DNA from: Alphaproteobacteria bacterium | GTDB taxonomy: Bacteria > Pseudomonadota > Alphaproteobacteria > JAEUKQ01 > JAIBAD01 | Assembly (NCBI GenBank): GCA_019695395.1 | Contig: JAIBAD010000006.1 | Coordinates: 1-54,613, forward strand | Reading direction: 5' to 3' | Length of the DNA stretch: 54,613 bases | Shown here: positions 37,599 to 45,974 of the stretch, piece by piece | Layout: each line of letters opens with the position of its first letter | Numbering within the stretch: the first letter of the stretch is position 1 | Made by a program: the position numbers and the translations under genes | The notes under the pieces: model-generated | What the model was told of the DNA's origin: nothing | The model's input: the letters and a program-made list of their open reading frames with translations, nothing else | Database searches by the model: none

Positions 37599-37865
37599 AT
37601 GAAATCATATTTTTCTATCATGCAGAAAATTGTATTGGCATGTTTATTAACGTCATGTGCATCAGAAATAGTTCAGGAAACAAATAACTCGGTAACAACA
37701 TGCCGCAATGCACTTTGGGGAAGTGAGCAAGATGATTATGACAAGGCTAGAGAACATTGCCGTGAATTTGACTTATATCCCTTTGTTGTTGGTCAAGGTT
37801 ATAGTAGCTGGTTTTGTCCTACGAAAACAGTTTGGATTTGTAGAGAAACACCGTCTATTAATTAA
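37599..37865 (+). CDS. Small cysteine-containing lipoprotein, unknown function
   Basis: An 88-residue protein whose N-terminus ends in L-L-T-S-C-A-S, a lipobox with lipid-anchored Cys20. The mature part has four further cysteines (T-T-C-R, E-H-C-R, W-F-C-P, W-I-C-R), enough for two disulfides in the periplasm. AGAGG lies 10 bases before the ATG. I do not recognise a family. A TTGAT-N6-ATCAA symmetrical element lies at 37539-37554, about 45 bases before the start. Confidence 0.7.
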   Translation: MKSYFSIMQKIVLACLLTSCASEIVQETNNSVTTCRNALWGSEQDDYDKAREHCREFDLYPFVVGQGYSSWFCPTKTVWICRETPSIN

Positions 37866-37920
37866 AATATGCCAATAAAATAAGAGATGTAGTATTTTAA
37901 CAACCTATCTCTTGGTATTA

Positions 37921-39087
37921 TTAAGGATTTTTTACAAGGGTAATATGATCATCTTTAACTATCATGGCTAATTTCCCTTGTTTTAAAGCCATAGCTTCTT
38001 GACCAAAAACTTCGTACCTCCACCCTTTAAGAAAATCGAGATCTATTTCTGATCCGTTATTAGGGGTAAGAATAAAGTTTTCGATATCATCATTTGAACA
38101 GATTAATTTGGATGATATCATATATTGATTTGATTTAATTTTGAGTAAGATTTTAAATAAATGAATTATTTGCTCTTGTTCTTTGGATAGGTTTTTATAG
38201 AAGAAATTATAAGATGTATCATCTCGATCAATTTTTTTCTTTGCTTCAAGAATGATATTTAGCAACTCTGTGCTGTGTATATCGGACATAAATTTTGATG
38301 TAATACCCCGTATTTTTGATAATGCTTTAGCTGTTTGTGGTATGTGTTTTGCAATTTCTTCTAAAACTGAATCTTTGATGATTGAATTTCTATTTATATT
38401 ATCATGCTGAGCTTTTGTTTCTCGCCAACTTGCAAGATGTTGTAAAATAAATAAGGAAGGTTTTTTTAAATTTTGATAATGTAATCGTGTCCAAGCTTTT
38501 TCTGGAATGGGTTTATATGTCTGTGGTGATTCTAAAATTTTAATTTCTTCTTTAATCCAATGGGATCTATTCATATTATTAATTTGATTATTTAAATAAT
38601 GATAAATTGTATGAAGATGCTGTACATCATTAAGTGCATAATCAAGTTGTTCCAGGCTTAAAGGTCTTTGTGACCAATCTGTATATTGGTGTTTTTTATT
38701 AATTTGTTTTTGAACGATATTTAAAACAAGATGTTCATAACTTAAAGTTTCCCCAAGACCACAAACCATCGCCATTAATTGTGTATCGGCAATAGGTGTA
38801 GGTATAAGTTTTGTAAGATGAAAAATAGCTTCAATATCTTGGCGTGCTGCATGAAAAATTTTAATAACAGATTTTTTAGTTAAAAGATCATAGAGAGGTG
38901 TAAGACAAAGATTAGGGCTTAACACATCAATAACGGCTGATATTTTTTCACCAGCAATTTGGATCAAACATAGTTTCGGCCAATATGTTGTTTGTCGAAT
39001 AAATTCTGTATCAATTGCCAATAAAGTATCTTCTTTTAAATTGTGGCAAAATAATTCAAGGGTTTCTGTGTTTTCAATAAAATTCAT
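37921..39087 (-). CDS. rnd: Ribonuclease D
   Basis: A 388-residue DEDDy 3'-5' exoribonuclease that trims tRNA and other stable RNA precursors. The exonuclease domain (about 1-175) has Asp/Glu in A-I-D-T-E-F, the middle Asp in I-A-D-T-Q-L-M, and the Tyr/Asp pair in L-D-Y-A-L-N-D-V. One or two HRDC-type helical domains follow (about 200-380). It diverges from aspS. Confidence 0.93.
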   Translation of the reverse strand: MNFIENTETLELFCHNLKEDTLLAIDTEFIRQTTYWPKLCLIQIAGEKISAVIDVLSPNLCLTPLYDLLTKKSVIKIFHAARQDIEAIFHLTKLIPTPIADTQLMAMVCGLGETLSYEHLVLNIVQKQINKKHQYTDWSQRPLSLEQLDYALNDVQHLHTIYHYLNNQINNMNRSHWIKEEIKILESPQTYKPIPEKAWTRLHYQNLKKPSLFILQHLASWRETKAQHDNINRNSIIKDSVLEEIAKHIPQTAKALSKIRGITSKFMSDIHSTELLNIILEAKKKIDRDDTSYNFFYKNLSKEQEQIIHLFKILLKIKSNQYMISSKLICSNDDIENFILTPNNGSEIDLDFLKGWRYEVFGQEAMALKQGKLAMIVKDDHITLVKNP

Positions 39088-39190
39088 TAAAGATATTCCA
39101 AATTATAAGTCCATGATTGCCTAATTGTTTTAGACCTGGTAAAGCACATATCATAATTGATAGAGTTTATTTAAATAAAGAGGTAAGTTT

Positions 39191-40981
39191 ATGCATCTAT
39201 ATCGTACCCATACTTGTGGCGCTTTAACATTAGAAGATGTTGGCAAAACAGTCCGTTTATCAGGTTGGGTGCATCGTAAGCGCGATCATGGGCATTTATT
39301 GTTTTTAGATTTACGTGATCACTATGGCATAACCCAATGTGTTGCTGATATGTCTAGCCCATTTTTTGATCTTATAGAATCAACAAAAGTGGAAAGTGTG
39401 GTCACAATTATAGGAAATGTAGTTAAAAGAACAGAAGAAACAGTTAATCTTAAACTTGCCACAGGGACTATAGAAATTAAGATGGCAGATTTTTTGGTAC
39501 AATCTTTATCAGAACAAGTACCTTTTTCTGTAAATAGTGACGAAGATAGTAGTGAAGAATTAAGATTAAAATATCGTTTTCTTGACTTACGTCGTCTTAA
39601 AATACATCAAAACATCACATTAAGATCAAAGGTTATTTCCAGCATCCGCAATCGAATGATTGCGCAAGGTTTTACAGAATTTCAAACGCCTATTTTAACG
39701 TCAAGTAGTCCTGAAGGTGCCAGGGATTTTTTGGTACCAAGTAGATTGCATCCCGGTAAATTTTATGCGTTACCCCAGGCGCCCCAACAATTTAAACAAC
39801 TTTTAATGATTGCAGGATTCGATAAATATTTTCAAATTGCCCCTTGTTTTCGTGATGAAGATAGTAGGGCAGATCGTTCACCTGGCGAATTTTATCAACT
39901 TGATTTTGAAATGTCTTTTGTTACCCAAGAAGATGTTTTTCAAGCACTAGAACCAGTTTTATATGGTGTTTTTGAAGAATTTGCTGAAGGTCGCCATATT
40001 AATAAACCCCCTTTTATCAAGATCCCTTATTATGAATCTTTATTAAAATATGGCACCGACAAACCAGATTTACGTAATCCAATTTATATGCACGATGTGG
40101 GTGATATATTCCGTAATAGTAAATTTGATATTTTTGCTCGTGCTCTTGGACAAGGTCAAATTATAAGAGCGATAAAGGCACCTGGTGCGGCAAGTAAACC
40201 ACGAAGTTTTTTTGATAAATTAACACAGTGGGTTCAAGAACAAGGATTACCAGGACTTGCTCATCTTTCTTTTCTAGACAATAATATCAAAGGTCCTATT
40301 GCTAAAAGTTTAGATTCTCAAGAAATTGAAACTTTAAAATCTCGTCTTCAATGTCAAGATGGGGATGTTATTTTCTTTTTATGTCATGATAAAGATAAAG
40401 TTGAAAAAATAGGGGGGCAAATTCGTACCCGTCTCGGGGAAGAATTAAATCTGATTGACAAACAACGATTTGAATTTTGTTGGATTGTTGATTTTCCTAT
40501 GTATGAAAAAGATCCAGATACAGGAAAAATTGAATTTAGTCATAATCCTTTTTCCATGCCCCAGGGTGGATTAGAAGCCTTAAAAACTAAAGATCCTTTA
40601 GATATAAAAGCTTATCAGTATGATATAGTTTGTAATGGTATTGAACTTTCAAGTGGAGCCATACGTAATCATTTGCCTGATATTATGTATAAGGCTTTTT
40701 CTATTGCAGGTTATGATAAAAATGAGGTTGAAAAACGTTTTGGTGGTATGTTGAATGCTTTAAAATTTGGGGCACCACCTCATGGTGGATCTGCACCTGG
40801 AATTGACCGTATTGTTATGTTGCTTGCGAATGAAAAAAATATTCGTGAAGTCGTTGCATTTCCTATGAATCAGAAAGCTGAAGATCTTTTAATGCAAGCA
40901 CCTGCAGAAGTACCAGAAGAAAGATTAAAAGAACTTTATATTCGTTTAAATTTACCACCCAGTTTAAAAAAAGATATATAG
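39191..40981 (+). CDS. aspS: Aspartyl-tRNA synthetase
   Basis: A 596-residue class II synthetase of the bacterial type. The N-terminal OB anticodon-binding domain (1-105; [12 protein letters not shown]) is followed by motif 2 in [10 protein letters not shown], the bacterial GAD insertion (about 290-410) and motif 3 in [14 protein letters not shown]. Alphaproteobacterial members are often non-discriminating and also charge tRNA-Asn; that cannot be settled without seeing gatCAB and asnS. It abuts the ABM-fold gene with no gap. Confidence 0.96.
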   Translation: MHLYRTHTCGALTLEDVGKTVRLSGWVHRKRDHGHLLFLDLRDHYGITQCVADMSSPFFDLIESTKVESVVTIIGNVVKRTEETVNLKLATGTIEIKMADFLVQSLSEQVPFSVNSDEDSSEELRLKYRFLDLRRLKIHQNITLRSKVISSIRNRMIAQGFTEFQTPILTSSSPEGARDFLVPSRLHPGKFYALPQAPQQFKQLLMIAGFDKYFQIAPCFRDEDSRADRSPGEFYQLDFEMSFVTQEDVFQALEPVLYGVFEEFAEGRHINKPPFIKIPYYESLLKYGTDKPDLRNPIYMHDVGDIFRNSKFDIFARALGQGQIIRAIKAPGAASKPRSFFDKLTQWVQEQGLPGLAHLSFLDNNIKGPIAKSLDSQEIETLKSRLQCQDGDVIFFLCHDKDKVEKIGGQIRTRLGEELNLIDKQRFEFCWIVDFPMYEKDPDTGKIEFSHNPFSMPQGGLEALKTKDPLDIKAYQYDIVCNGIELSSGAIRNHLPDIMYKAFSIAGYDKNEVEKRFGGMLNALKFGAPPHGGSAPGIDRIVMLLANEKNIREVVAFPMNQKAEDLLMQAPAEVPEERLKELYIRLNLPPSLKKDI

Positions 40982-41302
40982 ATGTACATAATTTTATGGC
41001 GATATAAAGTAGAGGTAAAATCTCGGCATATATTTGAAAAATTTTATAAAGATCAGGGTAAATGGGCTAAACTTTTTAGCTTATCTTCAGGGTATAAAGG
41101 GACAAGATTACTTAACAATAATGAGGGTGATTATATAACTATTGATCATTGGGATTTAAAAGAAAATTTTGATCAATTTAAAAAGGATTATTTTGTTCAC
41201 TATCAAAATTTAGATCACCAATGTCATGATTTTACCCTAGAAGAACAGTATATAGGTTCTTATTATTGGAACCAGGAAAATGGGAATTTCTTTAATGAAT
41301 AA
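40982..41302 (+). CDS. Small ABM-like dimeric alpha/beta-barrel protein
   Basis: A 106-residue protein that looks like a dimeric alpha-beta barrel (antibiotic-biosynthesis-monooxygenase fold). It has a first strand Y-I-I-L-W-R-Y-K-V, helix F-E-K-F-Y, a Y-K-G-T-R-L-L strand, and I-T-I-D-H-W-D-L-K-E-N-F-D-Q-F. Such proteins are small oxygenases or stress proteins; no active site can be named. The start follows the aspS stop immediately, and the end overlaps the agmatine deiminase start, so it is the middle of a three-gene unit. Confidence 0.65.
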   Translation: MYIILWRYKVEVKSRHIFEKFYKDQGKWAKLFSLSSGYKGTRLLNNNEGDYITIDHWDLKENFDQFKKDYFVHYQNLDHQCHDFTLEEQYIGSYYWNQENGNFFNE

Positions 41303-42314
41303 AATGCCAATAGAAAATGGTTTTTATATGCCGGCTGAATGGGAACATCATAAAGGTTGCTGGATGGAATGGCCAACAAGAACGGAACTGTGGGGTAAAA
41401 AAATAGAGAGAGCTTATCAAGCTTATGGACGTGTAGCCAAGGCTATTGCAGAATTGGAACCTATAACGATGATATGCAATACTGGTAAAGAGGGTGAAGT
41501 ACGTCATTATTGTGGATCTAAAATTTCTATTATAAATTTTCCTCATGATGATTCCTGGATGCGTGATAATGGACCAACTTTTTTAATCAATGCTAAAGGT
41601 GAAACAGCAGGTGTCGCATGGGGATGGAATGCATGGGGAAATAAATATGCATCACATCACCAAGATGCAAAGATAGCTGAAGGTGTTTTAAATCATCTAT
41701 CTTTACCTTGTTTTAAAGCTCCTTTAATAACCGAAGGTGGGGCTATCCATGTGGATGGCCAAGGAACCTTAATTACAACAGAAAGTTGCTTATTAAACCC
41801 CAATCGTAATCCTGGTCTTACAAAAAAAGATATTGAAGAAATTTTTTATAATTTTTTAGGAATTAAAAAAGTTATTTGGCTTCCAGGTGGTGTTGAAGAT
41901 GATGATACAGATGGCCATATAGATGAGGTTGCAGCTTTTGTAAAAACTGGGATTGTTTTAGCCTTATCAACCCAGGATAAAAACGATGGAAATTATAAAA
42001 TATTGCAAGAAAATATAGCTTGTTTGAAAAAAGAAAAAGACGCGTTAAATCGCTCTTTAGAAATTATTGAAATTGAACAACCTAATCCTCGCTACCTAGA
42101 TGATGGAAGACGCATGTCGTTATCTTATATTAATTTTTATTTACCTAATAAAGGTGTTATTATTCCTTTTTTTAAAGATTCTAAAGATCAAGAAGCTTTT
42201 GATCTTTTTAAAAAAATCTTTCCAGACAGAAAACTCGTTCAATTAGATGCTTTAGATATTGTTGAAGGTGGGGGTGGTATTCATTGTATTACGCAACAAC
42301 AACCTAAAGGATAG
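41280..42314 (+). CDS. aguA: Agmatine deiminase
   Basis: A 344-residue guanidino-group-modifying enzyme that hydrolyses agmatine to N-carbamoylputrescine and ammonia. Family markers are M-P-A-E-W-E-x-H at the start, D-D-S-W-M-R-D-N-G-P-T-F, N-A-W-G, E-G-G-A-I-H, D-D-D-T-D-G-H-I-D-E and the nucleophile Cys in G-G-G-G-I-H-C-I-T-Q-Q near residue 337. ATGs at 41280, 41295 and 41304 are all possible. The expected partner, N-carbamoylputrescine amidase, is not adjacent, and no arginine decarboxylase is in the window. Confidence 0.93.
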   Translation: MGISLMNKMPIENGFYMPAEWEHHKGCWMEWPTRTELWGKKIERAYQAYGRVAKAIAELEPITMICNTGKEGEVRHYCGSKISIINFPHDDSWMRDNGPTFLINAKGETAGVAWGWNAWGNKYASHHQDAKIAEGVLNHLSLPCFKAPLITEGGAIHVDGQGTLITTESCLLNPNRNPGLTKKDIEEIFYNFLGIKKVIWLPGGVEDDDTDGHIDEVAAFVKTGIVLALSTQDKNDGNYKILQENIACLKKEKDALNRSLEIIEIEQPNPRYLDDGRRMSLSYINFYLPNKGVIIPFFKDSKDQEAFDLFKKIFPDRKLVQLDALDIVEGGGGIHCITQQQPKG

Positions 42315-42417
42315 TTAAAATATACATAAATTAACAAAAAGAGATTTATTATTGCTATAATGTATGATTATATGAAGTCTTATAGACGATCAAATTATAC
42401 ATTAAAAAGGGATCGCT

Positions 42418-42801
42418 GTGGCGGAAAACCAAAAAACAAACAAAACGATACTTATTGTTGAAGATAACGAGCTTAATATGAAATTGTTTAATGACCTTTT
42501 GGAAGCTCAAGGTTATACAATTTTGCAAACAAGACAAGGTATCGATGGATTAAAACTTGCACGTGAAAAAAATCCGGATCTTATTCTAATGGATATTCAA
42601 CTGCCAGAAATTTCAGGTTTAGAAATTATTAAATGGATTAAAGAAGATGAAAAGTTAAAAACTATTCCTATTATTGCTGTTACTGCTTTTGCTATGAAAG
42701 GAGATGAAAAAAAGATTAGAGAAAGTGGATGTGAAGCTTATATCTCAAAACCTATTTCAATTGCCGATTTTTTACAAACAATCCAAAATTTTTTGAGCTA
42801 A
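42418..42801 (+). CDS. divK: Single-domain response regulator DivK
   Basis: A 127-residue receiver-only protein with phospho-acceptor Asp59 in L-I-L-M-D-I-Q-L-P, the acidic pair in I-V-E-D-N-E-L-N, Thr in V-T-A-F-A-M and Lys in I-S-K-P-I-S. The A-F-A-M-K-G-D-E and [10 protein letters not shown] text, plus the adjacent pleD, identify it as DivK, which controls CckA/CtrA and polarity in alphaproteobacteria. The start codon is GTG after AAGGGA. Confidence 0.92.
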   Translation: MAENQKTNKTILIVEDNELNMKLFNDLLEAQGYTILQTRQGIDGLKLAREKNPDLILMDIQLPEISGLEIIKWIKEDEKLKTIPIIAVTAFAMKGDEKKIRESGCEAYISKPISIADFLQTIQNFLS

Positions 42802-42804
42802 ATT

Positions 42805-44178
42805 ATGCCCGCACGTATTCTTGTTGTTGATGATGTTCCCGCCAATTTACGATTGTTGGAGGCAAGACTAACTGCAGAGCGTTTTGATGTAATCACTGTT
42901 GAAAATGGTCAAGCCGCTATTGAAATGATGAAAATGCAGCCCCCTGATTTAGTTTTGTTAGATGTGATGATGCCTGGAATGAATGGGTTTGAAGTTTGTA
43001 AGAAAATAAGATCGACCAAAGCAATTGCAGACATTCCTGTTGTGATGATTACAGCGTCAAGTGAACCTGTTCATCGTAGTTTAAGTCTAGAAGCAGGAGC
43101 CGATGATTTTTTAACGAAACCAATTAATGATATGGCTCTTTTAGCTCGTACCAAATCGTTGGTACATCTCAAAAAGATGATAGATGAATTATATATGAGA
43201 GAATCTACTATGGGGCAATTTTATCTTATGCCCACGATTATGGCTGATGAAATTGAAGATATAGGACCTGGACGTATTTTACTTATTCATGAAAACAATA
43301 TTTGGGTCCAAAAAATTACTGATGCACTCCAAGAAGCAAAATGCCAAACTACACATATGCCATCTTTAGATTTAGTTTATGATAAATTAACTTTGGATGA
43401 TGATTATAATGTTATTATTCTAAGTGTAGAATTTGGGCTAGAAGAAATTTTAAAGCTTATTGCCTATTTAAGAGTTCAAGAAAATACAAGACCTGTTCCT
43501 ATCATTCTGACAGGCAATTTAAGCGACATACCTCAAATTGTCAAAGCTTTAGAAAATGGGGGTAATGATTATTTTTTAAAACCCATAGAACGAGAAGAAG
43601 TTTTATTACGTGTAAGAACACAAGTAAGGAGAAGCTATTATCAAGAAAGATTACGTATTCTTGATGAACGTAATGTATCCAATGCGTTGGTTGATCATTT
43701 AACCGGTCTTTATAATGAACATTATATTGCAGATTATTTAAAGAAAGCATTTGCTCAATTTGACCAAAATAATAAACCACTTTCAATCATGATTGTGAAC
43801 GTGGATAATTTTTATGAAATAAACAAAAATTGTAATCCCCAAGTAGCAGAAGCTCTTTTGCATGGTTTAATAAGGCGAATGCAAGTTCATATCCATTCCC
43901 CAGATTTTATAGGAAGATTATCAGAAGACAAATTTATTTTGGTTATGCCTGATACAACATTACAAACAGCGCAAATGTTAGCAAACCGTTTATACAAAAT
44001 GATTAGTAAAGATGAAATTATTATTGATATTGCTCCACATAAATTACCAACAGCCATTACAATTGTAGGGTCTTGTATCACTAAATCCTTTCAAACTGCT
44101 GACGCTTTTTTAAACAAAACAATTACTTTACTAGATAAAGCAAAGAAAGTAGGGAATGACCCTATTATCTTTGAATAA
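42805..44178 (+). CDS. pleD: PleD-like regulator with degenerate GGDEF domain
   Basis: A 457-residue protein with the PleD layout: receiver 1 (about 3-120, Asp53 in L-L-D-V-M-M-P), receiver-like adaptor 2 (about 155-275) and a GGDEF-type domain (about 295-455). The first two are well kept. The output domain is not: the R-x-G-G-E-E-F loop reads R-L-S-E-D-K-F (371-377), the metal-binding Asp of D-x-D-x-F is Asn332, and the inhibitory R-x-x-D is H-x-x-D (364-367). No frameshift or stop is present. It is therefore probably not a diguanylate cyclase, though it could still be a phosphorylation-dependent scaffold. It lies 3 bases after divK, the classical pair. Confidence 0.9.
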   Translation: MPARILVVDDVPANLRLLEARLTAERFDVITVENGQAAIEMMKMQPPDLVLLDVMMPGMNGFEVCKKIRSTKAIADIPVVMITASSEPVHRSLSLEAGADDFLTKPINDMALLARTKSLVHLKKMIDELYMRESTMGQFYLMPTIMADEIEDIGPGRILLIHENNIWVQKITDALQEAKCQTTHMPSLDLVYDKLTLDDDYNVIILSVEFGLEEILKLIAYLRVQENTRPVPIILTGNLSDIPQIVKALENGGNDYFLKPIEREEVLLRVRTQVRRSYYQERLRILDERNVSNALVDHLTGLYNEHYIADYLKKAFAQFDQNNKPLSIMIVNVDNFYEINKNCNPQVAEALLHGLIRRMQVHIHSPDFIGRLSEDKFILVMPDTTLQTAQMLANRLYKMISKDEIIIDIAPHKLPTAITIVGSCITKSFQTADAFLNKTITLLDKAKKVGNDPIIFE

Positions 44179-44207
44179 TATTATACATTTATGTTGAAGA
44201 ATATTTC

Positions 44208-44633
44208 ATGGATCAAAGAATTAATATTGTAACTTTAGGTGTGCATGATTTTAAACGTGCAGATAATTTTTATTCTGTTGGATTAGGTTGGAAAAAATTA
44301 CCTTTTAGTAATGATCATGTTACTTTTATAGATTGTGGGGTGATTTTAGCGTTATATGATTTTAAAGCTTTAGCAGAAGATGCATGTGTATCTTCTGAAA
44401 GTATGGGGTTTCATAAATTTACTTTAGCCCAAAATGTAGCAAGTAAAGAAAAAGTTGATCAAACTTTAAAAGAAGCAGAAAAAGCAGGGGGTAAAATTAT
44501 AAAACCTGGTCAAAATGTTTTCTGGGGTGGATATTCTGGTTATTTTATAGATTTAGATGAACATTTGTGGGAAATAGCATGGAATCCTCATTTCACCTTG
44601 GATTCTGCTGGAAGAATTGTTGTAAATAATTAA
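44208..44633 (+). CDS. VOC (glyoxalase/bleomycin-resistance fold) protein
   Basis: A 141-residue protein with two beta-alpha-beta-beta-beta modules of the vicinal-oxygen-chelate fold: I-N-I-V-T-L-G-V-H-D at the start and Y-S-G-Y-F-I-D-L-D-E-H-L-W-E-I-A-W near the end, where Glu would be a metal ligand. It resembles small YaeR/lactoylglutathione-lyase-like proteins. Substrate unknown. It follows pleD by 29 bases and may be cotranscribed with it. Confidence 0.82.
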   Translation: MDQRINIVTLGVHDFKRADNFYSVGLGWKKLPFSNDHVTFIDCGVILALYDFKALAEDACVSSESMGFHKFTLAQNVASKEKVDQTLKEAEKAGGKIIKPGQNVFWGGYSGYFIDLDEHLWEIAWNPHFTLDSAGRIVVNN

Positions 44634-44713
44634 TAATTTATTAATTATTTGCTGGCATTATGAATTTATTTTAAGAGCTATATTATTTTAATATATATAG
44701 AGAGTTCATTAAG

Positions 44714-45376
44714 ATGCCTATTAAGTTAATTAAAAATCTTTTTTTAATTCATATTTTATTGATAAGTATGAATTTAGTAGCTGTTGATTTATATGCACAG
44801 ACTAAAAATGCCCTTGGGTGTAAGCTTGGTTATAATAATGGCGGTGTATGTAAAGATGATCTGGCTATCCTGGAAGAGCATTCTAATTATGATCATAATA
44901 AGAATAGAAATGTAAAAAAACTTTTTAAATATACAGATACTTTTTTTGCTGATTCCGTTGCCCATAATTATGCAGATGGTAGTTTTTGGATAGAAGGTTT
45001 AAAGGGAGCTGGAGCAGGAACAATAATAGGGCGATTTAACCCTGGCGCCCTTGCAGATGCAGTTCGAGATGGCATCCCTATGGCAAATCCACCTCAAGAT
45101 ACTATTACGACAGCTATGGATGGTACAATTACAATTTCTTACGATGGGGGTAGACAGGGAACTATTACAATAAAACCTACGGGTGAAATTAATATTGTAC
45201 TCTTTCCTGGACCGCAAGCTGATGCCTTACGTGAATATCTTAAAAAGATCAGTCAACTTTCATTTGCTCCTAATTTTTTTGGTCAAGATAACAGTATGCA
45301 GGATAATCAACATGAACCAAAAAAGAGAATTAAAGCGCCAGATCAACACTCTCAACAACCTGGTGTAATAGAATAA
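44714..45376 (+). CDS. Secreted protein of unknown function
   Basis: A 220-residue protein with an N-terminal signal (hydrophobic about 8-27, V-D-L-Y-A-Q cleavage-like). The middle has two short beta-rich repeats, T-I-T-T-A-M-D-G-T-I-T-I-S-Y-D-G-G and R-Q-G-T-I-T-I-K-P-T-G-E-I, and the tail (about 190-220) is polar and Gln/Lys-rich. Two cysteines (G-C-K-L, V-C-K-D) could form a disulfide. I recognise no family. It is monocistronic, ending at a strong terminator shared with rpmG. Confidence 0.7.
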   Translation: MPIKLIKNLFLIHILLISMNLVAVDLYAQTKNALGCKLGYNNGGVCKDDLAILEEHSNYDHNKNRNVKKLFKYTDTFFADSVAHNYADGSFWIEGLKGAGAGTIIGRFNPGALADAVRDGIPMANPPQDTITTAMDGTITISYDGGRQGTITIKPTGEINIVLFPGPQADALREYLKKISQLSFAPNFFGQDNSMQDNQHEPKKRIKAPDQHSQQPGVIE

Positions 45377-45407
45377 AAATAAAAGTGAAATAAGAATAGT
45401 AAAATAA

Positions 45408-45436
45408 ATAAAGGGTGGAATCAATCCACCCTTTAT
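45408..45436. terminator. Bidirectional terminator between the secreted protein gene and rpmG
   Basis: A perfect 12-bp stem (ATAAAGGGTGGA / TCCACCCTTTAT) closes a 5-base loop. On the minus strand it is followed by a T-rich stretch (TTATTTTAC). It lies 28-31 bases past both convergent stops. Confidence 0.85.
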
Positions 45437-45464
45437 AACTTAAGAAAAGTTTCTGTGATATAAG

Positions 45465-45632
45465 CTATTTTATTTTAGCTTCTTTAAACTCTACATGTTT
45501 ACGAACAACAGGATCATATTTTTTGAAATGTAATTTTTCTGTTGTTTGCCGGACATTTTTTTTAGTCACATAATAATAACCAGTTTCTGCCGAACTGACG
45601 AGTTTGATAAGTACTGTTGACTGTTTAGCCAT
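45465..45632 (-). CDS. rpmG: 50S ribosomal protein L33
   Basis: A 55-residue L33 starting at ATG 45632 ([15 protein letters not shown]). It has [24 protein letters not shown] and the E-F-K-E-A-K-I-K C-terminus. It lacks the zinc-binding cysteines, so it is the zinc-independent type. An upstream in-frame extension to 45692 is not part of the protein. AAGGAA precedes the ATG. Confidence 0.97.
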   Translation of the reverse strand: MAKQSTVLIKLVSSAETGYYYVTKKNVRQTTEKLHFKKYDPVVRKHVEFKEAKIK

Positions 45633-45789
45633 AAAAAATTCCTTTATAGTAAGATCGATATTATAAATATAAAAAATTAAAAAAACTGTCAAGTAAGGGC
45701 GCTAAAGAGAATTATCTATTATTAATAAAAATAATTTCAGTTTTTCTTAGATAAATGTTAAATAAGATAAAACTTTTAAAGATTATAGA

Positions 45790-45867
45790 TGGGGCGAGTG
45801 ACCGGAATCGAACCGGCGACATCCAGTACCACAAACTGGCGCTCTAACCAACTGAGCTACACCCGCC
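45790..45867 (-). tRNA. tRNA-His (anticodon GTG) with encoded G-1 and CCA
   Basis: The minus strand folds as a full cloverleaf: acceptor GGCGGGTG pairs with CACTCGCC, D arm AGCTCAG...GAGC, anticodon stem-loop CCAGT-TTGTGGT-ACTGG with anticodon GTG, and T arm GCCGG-TTCGATT-CCGGT. The 8-bp acceptor includes the extra G-1 opposite C73, the classical bacterial histidine identity element, and CCA is encoded. Confidence 0.97.
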
Positions 45868-45974
45868 ATATTTAACTATGATCTAACGTCGAGAATTGGA
45901 TAACGTCAAGAGTTTATGCTAAAATATTTATAAATTAGTTTTTGAGCAATGTTATAGGGATAAGGAGTTAAAAT

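Noticed and set aside
44630-44644. TTAATAA-T-TTATTAA palindrome after the VOC gene
   Set aside because: Pure A/T palindrome in AT-rich DNA; expected by chance and too weak to be a terminator.
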